Below are positions 10,344 to 24,100 of a DNA stretch of 64,000 nucleotides, piece by piece. The DNA comes from Ampullaceana balthica (lineage: Eukaryota > Mollusca > Gastropoda > Lymnaeidae), in the NCBI GenBank assembly GCA_944989445.1, contig CALYLW010000993.1:288001-352000 (forward strand), in the 5' to 3' direction. A model generated the notes under the pieces. That model did not search any database. It worked only from the letters and a program-made list of their open reading frames with translations, and was not told the origin of the DNA. Position numbers and translations under genes: made by a program. Numbering within the stretch: position 1 is the first letter of the stretch; each line of letters opens with the position of its first letter.

Positions 10344-13300
10344 AATCGCAGACCAGTTGATGGTCATGACAGTGATGACTCTGAATCAGACTGGGATACG
10401 ACTGTGACAGAGTCACCCACCCATCAGGGGCCTTCAAAACCTTTTGGTCGAGCTCTTGACTCAAAACACGACTATGAAGGCGATTATGCCACCATTTTGC
10501 CTAAACCTCGAAAAAATAAAAAAGGTAGGTGCGCCCCCCCCTCCCCACCTGAATCTAAATCTCTTTTGGAAAAAAAAAGAACTATTTTTCCCTATTATAT
10601 TGTCGTATCATTTCATACCTAACAAATCTATTACCACTATTTCACGTTTACCCCACCAAAAAAATAGTTGTCATGAACAACAAAAACAAGGCCAATGACA
10701 TTTTTTTACTCCAACTAAGATTTTAAACCTTTAGATGATCCTGCAGTATCAATTGAAAAATCCTCAAGTGAAGATAGCATCAAAGGGAATAGAAACACAG
10801 CAATTATTGGCTCTAGGCAGTAAGTTAGAAAAAATCAAATCTCTTTGCATTTAATTTCTTTGTCTCTATTGTACTTTAAAATTTTGTTAAATGTCTGTCC
10901 TATGAGAAATTTTTTTTTATTGCATGCCACTTTAAATAATTTAGATAAATAAAATTTGAATGCTATAAACAATAAAATAAGTCAATATTTACTCTAAGAC
11001 TCTTTTTAATTGGATAGTCCTAAATCATTAATTTATTATTTTGCCCCATTACTATATTTTCTTTGTAAAAAAAAATTAGCAAATCTTTTGCATGAGTGGG
11101 CTGTCATAAAATCATTTAAAATAAATCAATAAATAATATTCCTAACCAGATACCAGAGTAGTTCTTTTTATGTTCTTTTATGCCAACATCACCATCCATG
11201 GCGCTACAGCCCATGTAGGACCCTCTTTTGCTCAATTACATTTTTCCAACCTGACCAATCCATGACCTTTCACCTCCACGGTCCAACCCCCAGCTGCTGA
11301 AGGTTATCCACCTCATTCACCCACTGAAGACTCGCTCAGTCTGTTATCCATCTGGATCTTAGTTTCTGTCTATTGTTTTCATATCCTCCCCACTGCAGGC
11401 TGCCTTTTTAAATAACTATATCTATTCTTGTTACCGCATATGCTCTTAAATTATTATGTACCTGGGGAATTTAAAAGCATCACAACAGATAGATAAATAA
11501 ATGAAGTCAAATATCTAACAAATGTTAGGGTTTGAGTTTTGGAAATCCCATGGGAACATCTACAACCAGTTGTTGTCATAGGACAATTTTGCTTGACAAG
11601 TGTCAACACCTCATTAACAATGTCATTAACAGTAACAGCATTCATCACTGGTGAATAGTTTGTTTGTCTACCTTTAAATGTTTCTCCTTCCACCTTGAAA
11701 CTGTTCCTATTTCCTACAGAATATTATATGTATGTCAATGTATCTGAAATGCTGTTAACGTTATGTCACGGATGATCATGCCGAAGCCTAAATCAGGGCT
11801 GTGTCCAATCGAATCAGACTCTAGTACTTGTAATGGAGGATATGTATGTTTGTGTTCTATATCGTTTTAATTGGTTTGGTAGTTTATTGTGTTTTCTCTA
11901 TACTTTTTGGTTTTTACTCATGTTAAAGAGCATTTTCAAGTGTTTAAACATTAATAAAATTATGTAGGTTAATTGTTTACAAAAAAACTTTTTCAGCGAT
12001 AACCCACAGATATTAACAGGAGCTGGGATTGTCTCCCCTCCACCTCATCTCACATCTTTCCAAGGGGCTCTTTCATCAGGTATGCTTGATTTGAAGGAAC
12101 AACACAATTTAATCGTGTAGCAATTATAAATCTGTCATAGAGAACTTTATTAAAAATGTAAATCATGATTTGAAAGGTATACGTAATTGTAATAATAAAT
12201 TCGTATAAATTCACTTTTGCTTCCCTATACTATACATACACATGCAAGATAGTTATTTTGAGCCTGTGTGAAACTTTGCTTAGTTAAAATACTGTAAAAC
12301 TAAGATTTTAACAATAACATATTTATACACATAAACATACTACATGTATTTATTTTAAAATAATTTTAAGTTTTAAAAAGCCTCTTATTGCATTTGCACA
12401 GATTTACGGTCAATGGCAATTAATCCAGAAATATTACACACAATTTTTTTTTACTTAAAATGTTTATGAAACATTAAAGTTATAAAATATGTTAACTATG
12501 TCAAAAAAAGCTGTTGCCTTTCTGTAATACTAATAATCCTTTTATAACAATGTGAATGTTACAAATGGTGTTAAAAAATTAAAATGAAGCATCTATTCAT
12601 TGACCTCTTAACTTTGAAAGCTTACTAGTTATAAATAAACCTCACTTTTATTGATGTTTTGTGTGTGCAATTCCAGCCATAGAGTTTGTATTTCAGGAAC
12701 ATTAATGTAAACCTGACTAGTTAGATCCTGATCATTTGTTTTTAGATTACTCTTCTGTGTATGAAGTTAAACCAGACATACCACCGAGAGTGTATGAAGG
12801 AAAAGGTAAACTCTACACTGTACCAGAGGGAGACTCTCCTCCGCCAGTTGACAGTAAGTTTTGTCACTGATCACAAACATTTTTATCTTATGTGCACTTT
12901 TAAACTTTTTATTATCATACAATAAAATTTAAATATTTTAGAACATAAATCAAAAGGTGATTTTCATTAAGATCACTAATTAATTCTGGAAGTACCAATG
13001 GGGGCTTTTGAATTAAATTTGTAGGGTGCCACTCAATGTTCCCTCTAAGGTTCGTTGGTCCGTGTGCTAAGTCATAAAACTCGTGTGCAAAATTGCTCAG
13101 CATCCATTTTTTGTGTAATATTTTAGCAAATTTGCTGCGCCGTAATTCCAAACTGCTGCGCGGCGTCTGTCAAATATATGCGTGGCCCCGCACCCGCACA
13201 GCTTAAAGGGAACATTGGTGCCACCTCAGAAAACTTTTGGTAGTATTTTAACATTCTTCCATTCAAAATTATACACATTTAAAGAATGTTTGTTAATAAT

Positions 13301-16300
13301 GAATGATAAAGGCCTGAACACATAATTAGGATTAAATTTTTTTAATAACTTTATCCAGTACAGCTTGATACTTGCTGAATTCATTCCAAACACATACTGG
13401 TACTCTAATCATCACTTTGTTATAATCCTACTCATTTAACCTCATCCCTAAAAGTGTTATCTCTGTGCTGCTTATCACTAAACAGGCAAATGGAATGACA
13501 GCGATGAGGAAGAGCGAGTGCTGAGAGAGCTTCATGAAGAGCGAGAGAAACAGAAAAAGCTACAGGCTTTGGCTCGTGAGAAAAAGTCGACCTCGGCTGA
13601 CAGAAGTAATTGTAGGTACTTTCTCACTATTCTCTGCTCCTGTGTATTTTTGTTTCAGTTTATATTTTGTTAGTGACAGCTTCCAAAATATTTACTTTCT
13701 CCCATGATCTTAAGATAAAGGATATGAGAAAAAAGTGTTGAAATAAAGGAATTATCACTGCTGTTAATATTTTCACCAAGATTTTGAGAGGAATTTAATT
13801 TATTTTAAAAAAATTAGATTTAAATTTGTTGTTGCATATCGGGTGAGATACTGAAACGTTATTAATTCATCTGTAATATTATGGTCGGAGCTTATTTGGA
13901 ACTTATCTTTACATTATTAATGCTGAGTCATTGACTCATTTATTATCCAGCTGCAATAGAGAACCAGGGCTTTGTTACCAGTCCAAAGGCAACTAAATCA
14001 CACGAATCCACTTCAGAGAAATGGACCCGAGCTAATGAAGCTCAGCCTGTCAAACTTAAAGCAGGCAAGGTAATTTAGTAAGTAGTTAACTTAAAATTAG
14101 TACCCAACAAAACTTGACAATGGTACTGGGTCTCAAATTACACAGCACTTGAAATTAAAGGGAGATAACAGGGTGCTTTTCTAATTCATAAAATATTTTT
14201 TTAAAGTCATTTTGAAATATTTAAACCTCAGTGAGATTATTATTGATGTCTTGGTGAAATACATCTTAAAGAAAATAACAATAAGAGACATTTTATTTTT
14301 TGTGTCTGGCAGAACATAGAGGCCAGCTCAGAACTGACTCAGAAAAGTGGAAATCTAAATGATGAGATAATCCATCCTCACATGTTCCCACCAACTAGGG
14401 GAAGAATTCCAGCAGCTCAGCTCATTATAAAAGATGCTACAGGAAAAAGGTAAATGATACGTTTCCATCAAAGCTTCTGTGGTATTTTCTTTTTGATTTG
14501 TTAAAATATTTCAAGACCAGAATGAATATGAAAAGTTGAAAGTTAATTAAATATTTGCTACTACCACCAAGATCTGCACCCAGAATTGCCTGCCGGGCTT
14601 AACGTAATGAATTATTTGGATTTTTAAAAGATGATCAGACATTTAGGCTATGGGGTTATTTGAGCATATCGTTGGGATTTTTTTTGGAGTGGAAATGATT
14701 GGTGGGTAGTGAGGAAGCACCAAATTGAAGACGATCAAATTATTTTAACATCTCACTCAGTTCCATTCCTGATTTAATTCATTTCTGTGTCTTCCAAACA
14801 GTTGCATCTTTTACTTTGAAGAAGGGAGTCCACATTTTGTTGAGGTTTCAGAAGATGAAATCAATGCCTACTTGCCAGGGAAAGTGGATGAGTGAGTAAA
14901 ACTTTGCCTTTCAATAGAAACGAGAATTACTGGTACTGAGAGGAACATTTGTTAGTTAAAATCAAAAGTTGCATGGTCAAAGCCAATAGAAAAAATATAG
15001 CATTGATAGCTATAGGTTTAATATGTTATAATTTTGATAAGAAGATGTGGGATTAGGTCCTGCTCTAAGGCCAGCCATGTTAAATGCACTCACTGAGTGG
15101 AAGCTTTAAGGGTTTTTGGGGATTTATATAAAAAATTTCCATAATATCCAGCCAAACAATTATAGAAAATAGAAGTCAAAATATGGCATGAGATACTACA
15201 ATATCCAGAAAATATTTTCTACAATATACAGCCTGAAATTCTATTAAGTACAGCAACATTCTACTATATACAGCTTAAAAAATTCTAATAATAAAATTTG
15301 ATTATTTACTATTGTGACAGCTATAAAACAATCAACGTTTTTTTGTATGGTCTTCATAAAATTGCACAGGGAAATAAAACTCTATAATAGTTTAATAATA
15401 ATAATAATTTAACTAACATTCAAGCAACTACATTTATTTGTGTGTGATGTACCTTGTTCAGCTATGCAAGGGGTTCATAAAATTTTTCAATACCTGGGGC
15501 TTGTGCCAAATTTAAGTTTTGACCAGGTGCCCTGTGTTAAATAATAACAGGTACAATTTGAAACTACTTATTCATAAGAAAAAGTGTTATGGTACAAATA
15601 AATATAATACATTAGTAGGTAAATAATTTGACCTGATACTTCCAAACAGTAGTTGCTCTAGTGCAGGGGTCTCCAAACTTTTCTGCCGGAGGGCCGCATT
15701 AACTGTCAAACATCAGTTTGGGGGCCGGCTACACACAGTTATGTGGTAAACTACAGGTAAAAATAGTTTTTTTTTAGATTAAAAGGTCTCCAGGGGCCGG
15801 ATGAGAGGGCTTCGCGGGCCGCATCTGGCCCGTGGGCCGTAGTTTGGAGACCCCTGCCCTAGTGGGTTATTGTTTGCAGCTAGAATTATTTGAAGAACAG
15901 TAGCAAATTTACTGTCATGCTATCAGGAATTATAGGAAGAAAAAAAAATTTGTGAAAGATTTTCTTCAATCTCAAAAGGGCACTAAAATGTTGGGCATAA
16001 TTTAACTTTTTCTTAGTGTGAATGAGCACTCTATGTAGCCAAAGTATTTGAAAGATTCAAAACCCACACGTCACTCAATGAAGCAGAGTCCATCAACCAC
16101 GGTAATTTTAATGTGGTGAACACAGCATGTTTAACTGAGACTGGACCAAATGAACATTTCAGGAATAAAATAAATAAAAATATCACCACTTAAATTTCTT
16201 TTAAAAGGTATCAAAATTATACAGGTATTTGAAATGTTAAAAAAGTTATTAAAGTTAACGCATATATCTAACAGCTTGCACTAAATTCCAGGTGGGAAAA

Positions 16301-17898
16301 ATTGTTTCGTCGTGCCTGGAGGGAAGTGTTTGCAGTGCTTCGAATTGTTACATCCATCTTCATTCTGTTTGTGGTGGAGTTGATCCTTTTCCTCATTCAC
16401 CACATAGTTAGGCCACTGGTCTTGGACTCCATTCGATCCATTGGAGATTACCTGTTGAAGCCTTTTTTGACACTTACCTTTAATGTTGTTGTGCAGCCGC
16501 TGTTTGCGCTGCTGTGGAACACGTCCAATGCTCTATTTCAAGCTCTAGAGCCTCTTGTGAGACTTCTAGGTGCTATAATGACTCAGGTAAATATGGATCA
16601 TTCGTGTTGGTGTACATTTTTTAAGTTGCAGGATTTGAGGATAAATGTTAGGCTGTATTTTCATGTTATGGGGAATGAGGTCGATCAAATAATATTGTAT
16701 AACTTTAATGTGTTAATTGCTATAAAGAAAACCTAATGGAATATGTTCACAGATTATTAAGTGTAAATCGCGCTCTGTTATTTTTGCAGTTCATAAATTA
16801 TGCTTGTTCACAATGAATCAAATGACAGACACACCATTACCAGGCAATTAAAACCTGTGCTTGCTGCTAGCAGTGACAAAGTTGAAATCTCTCAATGTGA
16901 TATAATGTAACTTTACTGAAGGATGGTTACAATTAGGGCTGTTATCGATTAATTTAATTTTAATCGTTAACTTTTGAAAAATTATCGATTAATTATTTGA
17001 TAATTTCGATTAAAACCAAAAATAGAAATTTATGACGTCATTAAACTGAACATTTCTCACGGACATTGAAAATTAAGAATATTTTGAAATAAATTTCACG
17101 ACAATGTGTTGATACTTGTTTTGTGCTGAAGGTGGTACGTCAGCGATGTATTTCATCCTTTAAAAGAGAATTGTTTATGGCAGTGAACACAGTAAACGTT
17201 TTCACCATCTTCGACTTTGCCATCCGCAGTTAGCTTAAAAACAACATATTTGCTCAACTTTCTAGTTATATGTTTAAAAATAACTGCGCTGATGCTGTCA
17301 GCAGGGCCGTCTTAACGCATAGGCCCGTTGGGCATTTGCCCGGGGGCCCCACGAGCATATGGGCCCCATGGGAATATGTTTATTTATATATATTATATAT
17401 ATTCATTTTTTATTCCTGCGGGGGAAGGGCCCAACACTATTTCTTTGCCCGGGGGCCCAAAATGGTGTAAAGACGGCTCTGGCTGTCAGCCATTTTTTAG
17501 TTGACGTCTGCCGGCCCACATAAATTAATAAAATAAATTTTAATATTACGCGGGAGATTTTAGTATGTAAAAAAATATATATTATTTTAAATTATTAGTA
17601 ATTTATTATTTATTACTAAAATTTAAAAAAAATATTATAAATATTTTCTTAAATTTTAATCTAATTTTTATCGATTAAAATTATTTTAATCAATATTTAA
17701 TCGATAAAATTGTTAACGATTAATCTAGAAATTAATCGATAATTTCCGCAGCCCTAGTTACAATGAATTATTTTCTGATATTGTCTTTACTTTATTTTTT
17801 AAAATCAGGCAGCCATAGTTGTCAGGGCTTTTCGACTTTTTGTCATCAATTGGAACCCACCAACCAGCTCCCAGAGACGAGACATGGAAGTGGTGTAA
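10344..17898 (+). CDS. Unnamed protein with C-terminal hydrophobic segments (partial 5')
   Basis: I do not recognise this gene. Ten exons join in one frame with GT/AG borders: 10344-10524, 10735-10819, 11997-12079, 12746-12853, 13486-13611, 13951-14069, 14313-14449, 14802-14891, 16292-16586 and 17809-17898 (TAA), giving about 437 codons. The start codon must lie upstream, because the first exon follows an AG acceptor. Order of features: an acidic Ser/Asp-rich start (DGHDSDDSESDWD), proline-rich stretches, a charged Glu/Lys/Arg helix (RVLRELHEEREKQKK), a predicted soluble region (CIFYFEEGSPHFVEVSEDE), then an exon of 98 residues with long hydrophobic segments (TSIFILFVVELILFLI and FLTLTFNVVVQPLFALL), and a short basic tail. 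It looks like a cytosolic N-terminus with a membrane-associated C-terminus. Every phase matches, so the exon model is well supported even though the function is not. Confidence 0.8.
11190..11400. repeat. Possible interspersed repeat in intron
   Basis: A GC-richer block (CCATGGCGCTACAGCCCATG and following) stands out from the AT-rich intron and resembles dispersed repeats. No terminal repeat or second copy in the window was found. Confidence 0.3.
13034..13217. mobile_element. hAT MITE in intron
   Basis: Terminal inverted repeats CAATGTTCCCTCTAAG / CAATGTTCCCTTTAAG bound 184 bp. Flanks are GTGCCACT (13026-13033) and GTGCCACC (13218-13225), an 8-bp duplication with one change. Non-coding. Confidence 0.85.
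15664..15856. mobile_element. hAT MITE in intron
   Basis: Ends CAGGGGTCTCCAAACTTTT / CAGGGGTCTCCAAACTACG; flanks CTCTAGTG (15656-15663) and CCCTAGTG (15857-15864). The CAGGGGTC ends and 8-bp duplication are typical of hAT elements. Interior is GC-rich and non-coding. Confidence 0.88.
16934..17756. mobile_element. Non-autonomous hAT element (outer)
   Basis: Starts TAGGGCTGTTATCGATTAAT and ends, on the other strand, TAGGGCTGCGGAAATTATCG. Flanks are a perfect 8-bp duplication GTTACAAT (16926-16933 and 17757-17764). The subterminal parts are rich in ATTAATCGAT motifs. Carries a second hAT element inside (17302-17481). Similar ATTAATCG-rich debris is at 24115-24180. Confidence 0.9.
17302..17481. 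mobile_element. hAT MITE nested in hAT
   Basis: Ends CAGGGCCGTCTT / CAGAGCCGTCTT with a perfect GCTGTCAG duplication (17294-17301 and 17482-17489). Lies wholly inside 16934-17756, so it inserted later. Confidence 0.9.
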
Positions 17899-20800
17899 CT
17901 TTTCCTTGATTTGTACGTTTGGATGGGATAAGATTCCAGGAAACTCTCCAATTACTCATTTTATCTGTGATGCACTCAGAGAACATGATCATGTTCCCGC
18001 TTTTAATACAAGTACCGGTAATGATTTTCTCATGAATTGAAATGCCATCATGAAAGTAAATTTAATTCTTTGTTACTGTATTGGGAATCGGAGACCAAAT
18101 TGTCAATTTTTCATATAAACCTACTGCATACAAAGAATAAATTAAATATGTTCTGTAGTTTTTTTTGTAAAGCCATGATTTATTGTTACGTCAGTTAAAT
18201 ATTTGCATCGCCTTTGATTAAAAGTTTAAATTTCTCCTCAACCCTTTTCAAATATACAAGCCTTATAATTGGCTGACCCAGTCATTGTACCAGGCAATCA
18301 GGTGGCTTCACCCATATTTGTGATATCTTCTCATTTTAATAAGGATTCTGTCATTTTATAGCAATATTGTGTGTGTTGAAAGTTCCCTCAAAAAGGTGCC
18401 AAAATAATAAGTATCCCTTATTGAAATTAATTTTTTTACTTGATAATGTTCTTTAGGAGTTATTTTGAATTCAACAAAAGAAATTTTACCAAAACTCTGT
18501 AGATTTGTTTTAACTTACAATTTAAAAAAAAAGAGTTAATTCCATATGCGAATCAGAATACTTCCTTTGCATAAATGATGTGATTTTATCTTTATTATAA
18601 ATCATATTTGTTCATTCAGTACCCTGTATTTATTATAACATATCAATTGTTATATTTAGATGTTATAAGTTAATTTTTACAAATTTATATTTTTATAATG
18701 AAGTTAATCAAGAGATTGTAGAAAGGGTGACAGCTCCGTCTCAAGAGGGTTAAAATGAATTGCTTTGAAAAATTGAATTCAACAAAATTGTTTCAAAATA
18801 AATTAGCACCTCACAGAGAAAGCAAAATGACTTCCAGTTACTAATATTAAACATATGAGATTTGTGAAAATGGGGAGGACAAAAAGTGTCTCCGTCTCAG
18901 TTTTTTCATAAAAAAGGGCAAAAAATTCAGGTATTGTTGTTACAGCCCCTCTCTATTCTTGATTGAATTTATGAATTATTGTTTAAGTCAATAAATGAAT
19001 TTGTATGATTTAATCAAGCATTATTGCATTTTTCTCAAGCACATAGATGCAATGAAGTTTGTTAAACATTTTAAAAAAATGTGATGCATTAGATTTGTAT
19101 GTTTCAGGTGGCTGATAATAACCAATAGTGTAGGTAAAAACCCACACATATTACTTCTAATATTGTATGATAACTTTCTAATAGGAAATGTTTGTTTTGT
19201 CAAGTAAAATGAGTGCCAATCAAAAATCAGTATTGCCTTTGAAATGTCCTTATTTACATTACATTGAATGTTTGATTTTACATAATACATTGTTATATTA
19301 CTTTTAAGACAATATATCTATTGGATACATGAGAGCTAATTTCCTTTTATGACATGATGAACTGGACCACAAATTCAATTTTCATGGATTTTTCTACTTG
19401 TTAACAATACTAATCAAATATTTCATGAATTAATAAGGAAGCAGGATTTTCATCAAAATAATATTTAGTAAAATGGTGAATTTTAAAACTTCTTTGTAAT
19501 GCTAATCTTTATGTTAATTTTAAGTCTATAAAGATGCATGATATATAAGGTCACACTCTTTTTTGAACTGCTTCCATTTAAATATGAATTACACACACAC
19601 TTTGTATTTGTAAAATTTAATTTATTATAAATTAATGTTAACATTTTTGTTGTTTTACTGTGCCATTTTAGTTAATATTTATATAAGTATATACAATATT
19701 ACTACTAGTACTAGTTCAGTTGGATCCTTATCAACTTCAGAATGAAACAGTTAATTGTATGAAATTACAATATTGCAAAATATTTAAATTTAGACATTTA
19801 ATATTTTTTTTAATAGAAAAATAATTCTGGTTTGAGAAAATCAAAAAAAATAATTAAATATTTTCATTTTGTGCTACCCATAATATTATATTCTCAGTAA
19901 AAGGTTATAAAGGAATCTCCTTCATTCATGACCATAATCCTAAATATTAGAGACCTATTACTATTACAGCGAAAGCAAATTGAGCATTCATTCAGGCAAA
20001 CAGTTGTGCACCTGTATGTTTTTTTTAAAAACCTGTAAATTCCTGTGAGTTAACAGTGTGCTTGCATTTTACTTCGCTTACAGATTTATTTTGCTTTCCA
20101 AGATCCATCATGTTGGTTCAAGGTTTGCTGAATGTCAATTTGTTTTTCAAATTTCACCTTCTAAATAAATCTGTTTATGTACCTGGAGTGAAGAATTTAT
20201 GTTATATTTACATATCAGGTCAAAATAATTTAATTTTGATGAATGGTATCAAAACATTGGCCTGGTCCTATACAACCAGTGATACCTTGTGTTTTAAATT
20301 CCAAAATTAGTTAAGTACTGTGTAGGCTCTAGCCTTGAGATGGTTGTGAAATTTGAATTCTTATGTCCAGCTGAAACATAACTTTATCCCTTATGGTGCC
20401 TACTTACATCTCCTGACATTTTTGGGTTAATAAAAAAAAATCCTTCATGATCAATGGCCCATTTAAATGTAATAATATTTTAAATTCAAATTTTTTGGCC
20501 GCTGATTTTATGAATATTCATGTTGTGCATTAATATTGTGTGCAGTTTCAAGTGTTATACTTAAATTATTTACATGATTATTGAATTGACATGTGAATTA
20601 AAATTGTATTGTACCTGTAATAAAATGCTTTTTTTTAAAGCCAAAGAAAGATTAATTTTTATGCTTCCTGAAGATAAGCAGCTTTTTCTTAAGTTACATT
20701 TTGTGCCATTGAAACATGTTTTTGTTTGGTTGTAAACTTAAAAATCAAAATAAAACAATTTCCCAAGATTTTAATTTTTTTTATTATCTTGTAATTTCAT

Positions 20801-21164
20801 GATATGATGTCTAAATGATAGACTAAATGAGGTAAACAAGACAGTTTAACTTGTTATTGCAGTCTCTAAGCTAAAGCCTTATCATTTCTCACTGATCAGT
20901 TTCGTTTGGAAGGAGGAACGCTGAAATGCTATAAGCCCAGCTAATGTCATTTGAATTCAATGAAGCTCCAGTTTGGTTACTTCAAACCTTGTTATGCCTT
21001 TTACTTATTACTATGGCTCCTTTTTTATTTTTCCTTTCTGGGTTATCAGCAATGGTTTCACTTTCCGAGCCATTGCATAGCCAGTGATATCTGCTACATT
21101 AGATCCAGGGAAAATGCTATTCTCAGCTTCCTTTTGTTTTTTTATTTTTTCCATCTTTAATTTC
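17899..21164. other. 3' UTRs of two convergent genes
   Basis: No coding exon. Plus-strand AATAAA signals at about 20627 and 20747 could end the gene at 10344-17898. Minus-strand AATAAA (TTTATT on the plus strand, about 21138 and 21025) could end PINX1 just past its stop at 21165. The two transcripts meet or overlap tail to tail. Short open frames here have no protein-like features. Confidence 0.45.
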
Positions 21165-24100
21165 TTATCTATCAATCTTCTCTTCTTTTCTCTCTTTCCT
21201 GCGTGCCCTTTTCATTTCAGAGTTTTTATCAATTTGATCCACTGACTGATTATCTGCTTCACACGTCTGATCAACACTTGACTTGCTGCCTTCAACTTTC
21301 ACATCATCCACCCCTGAATCCTCACGTCTTCTCTTTTTGCTTTTCTTTGGCTCTGCTTGCCTCTCAGCAATCAAATTATCAACAGGCTCGTCCTCTAAAC
21401 AAGGTCGACTCTCGCTAGACTTTTTCCTTTTTGTCTTTGCCAATTTGTCCACATCTGTACTCTCAGAGCATGCCTCGTGGTTCGCTTCAGTGACAAGGTT
21501 AGTTGTGTTAGAGCTATCTCTCTTCCCTTTACTCTTGTGCCTAGCTTCTGTGCTCTCGACCCCATCAAGAACTTCATTCTTCTTTTTTCTCTTTTTTGAC
21601 CTTTTTAAATCAGCTTGCTCCTCATCACAGGTTTCTCCTCCTTCAATATATTTACTAAGCTCCTGACCATTTGCAAGCTCATTGTCTTGGTCCTCCTTTC
21701 TTATTGTGGGATTCTTATCATCCTTGTCAGTGTTTTTATTCTTTTTAGATTTCTTAGTACTCTTGGAACTTTTTCCGGTCTCATTTAGCTCACCAACTTG
21801 ATTACTGTCATCATTATTATCTATGCCTGGGCTTGATATATTTCGATTACTCTGTCCCTCCTCTGAATCTATACTGTCAATATTTTCCTGTTTATGTTTT
21901 TTAAACTTTTTCCTTTTTTTGGAGGTCACTATGACCTCCTCGGGCTCAATTGTCTCTCTCAGCACTTCAGTTTCAATAACATTCAAATCTTTTGAAGGAT
22001 TTCTATCTTTCTTTTTTTTCTTTGTTTTGTCCCCTGTTTCAGGCTTATTTTCACCAGGCCACCCCTGGTACCATCCTCTGTCACATTTTTTATCTGAATC
22101 TTTTTCTGCATCATCACATGCCTTGATATCTGCCCCCATTCTCTTCATAACTGAACATAACAGCGCCATACACTGGCGGTACTCTTTTATCCAATGGTTC
22201 TTTCTCAGGCACAGAGGCTTGGTCGGTGTTGACTTCTTCTTCCACTTTAACTGAGCTCTCCTTCCTCGCTTTCATCTCTGCCATCTTTTTAGCAAAGTAA
22301 TCCTGAACACTGGTGGTACTTGTGACAGATGTAAGTCCATGCTTATGCTCTTCTGTTTCAGAATCAGAATTATTCTGTACAGACAGAAAATAAACAGAAA
22401 AATGTTTATCCCTATGGAAATATAATCAATAAAATTATCCTCACAAGCAGAGAATGACAAACGTAAAGCTGCTCTTATGAATAAAATAAAATTTAAATAA
22501 ATCACTTTAATCTTTGCTAAATTGTGCTTGATCTCAATCTTTGTAAAGTTATCAGTGTGTTATGATGTGACAACGGTGTAAACTTTGCAGGCTTGGTATT
22601 TTTCTTAGTAAAATGGACTGGTTTCTTTGACAGCAAATCACTTCTCTGCATATATCTGGAATACCCAAGGGAACAAATGTGCGGGTGATACCCCAAAGCA
22701 ACAGTGGCATGATTTTTTGCTTTTCTTTAGCTTGAAATTCACCCAGACAGGTCTTCCGCCAAAAATCCAAAGTTAATTTAACCACTGCACATTATAGCTA
22801 CTCTAATTAATGAAAATATTTAAAATAAATAAAGATAACTTCATTTTACTTGCTCCTCAGTATTCCGTCATCACAAAAATATACAAGTTTGAACTCCATG
22901 AAGATACACCATTTTCACAGAAAATGAAAACACTAATGTGTTTCAATAACATCATTTAAAAAAACGAACGAAGATCAGGATAAGACACTCTATACGACTT
23001 ACATTTGACTTGCTTTTACGTTTTCCAAAAATACAGTCTAGATCCTCAACACTCCTTAGTGTCTGCACACTACCACGTGCGAAGCGTCCACGGCTGACAG
23101 AGAGACAAACAATTTTGTCAATAAGCAGGATTGCAATGAAGATTGTAAGCAACCAAATTTAAAAAGTAAAAAAGTATTGTATTGAAACAAATAAGAAAGT
23201 CAGACTGCACTGGTTAGAAAAACATATATAATTTTTGGAGGAATCAATAGAGCTGAACCTGTTTAATAATGTTCTTACTATCTTTTTTGTCCGTCAGGGG
23301 GTCTTTGCACTTCTTTACTTTGTTCTTTTGACTCCTCTGGCCCATTAGTGGAGTTCAAGGTCTTCAATAACTCATTGAAATCGTCCTGGTGGGCAATCCA
23401 TGCATCTGCATCCTTTGCAGTAAACCCAAGACCTGACCAGCAAAAAAACATAAGGCTGTGAAAATGAATACATGTACTTGAAATCTTCAGTAAATTCAAA
23501 ATTAGAGCTAGTTAAAAAAAAATATATTGATTCCATTTGTTCTTATATATGATTGTTTCATATGCTTTTCAGGCTTTACTAATAAGAAAATGTTAATATC
23601 AGTAATTGATAACAATTGCAGAAAACTTACCTCTACAATCCGATTTATAACTGGCCTTAATATGTTCTTTCATACCATCTTCATTTGCTCCCAAACCTTT
23701 TCCCTTTTCCCACCCCATTTTCTCCATGAGCCGCTGACCAATTTTATTATCATCTGCAAATAAAATAAAACCAAATTATCAGAGAGGTTAATCAATACAA
23801 ATATTTCCTAATGGTTAACATCGTTCTGATCAATTGTAGGTAGTGTGACTGTTATTATTGCAAGCTTTCACCACTATTTCTAGGTTAAAGAATTTAAGTT
23901 TAAAAGAGTAGTTCTTTCTTTATGTGTTTGCCCTCTCCCTGCTGCTAATGAATATGTTCCACTGAAAAGATGGTCAGCTCTCCCTTCCTGAAAGAATGTG
24001 AAAGATCTTGTAACCAGTCAAATTCAAAATTGCCATAAACAGGTAATCAGAATGTTTATGTTTAGTTTTTAAGTTTTAACAAATTTCAAGTCTTTAAAGT

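Noticed and set aside
21165..22169. A separate Lys-rich protein of 334 residues
   Set aside because: It is the C-terminal tail of PINX1: the upstream exons give an unbroken G-patch protein leading into it, and one base in a C5 run explains the frame change.
22124..22190. A tiny intron (GTACCG...GGCAG) instead of a PINX1 frameshift
   Set aside because: It would be only about 54 bp with a poor donor; all other introns here are much longer. Not excluded, but less likely than a homopolymer error.
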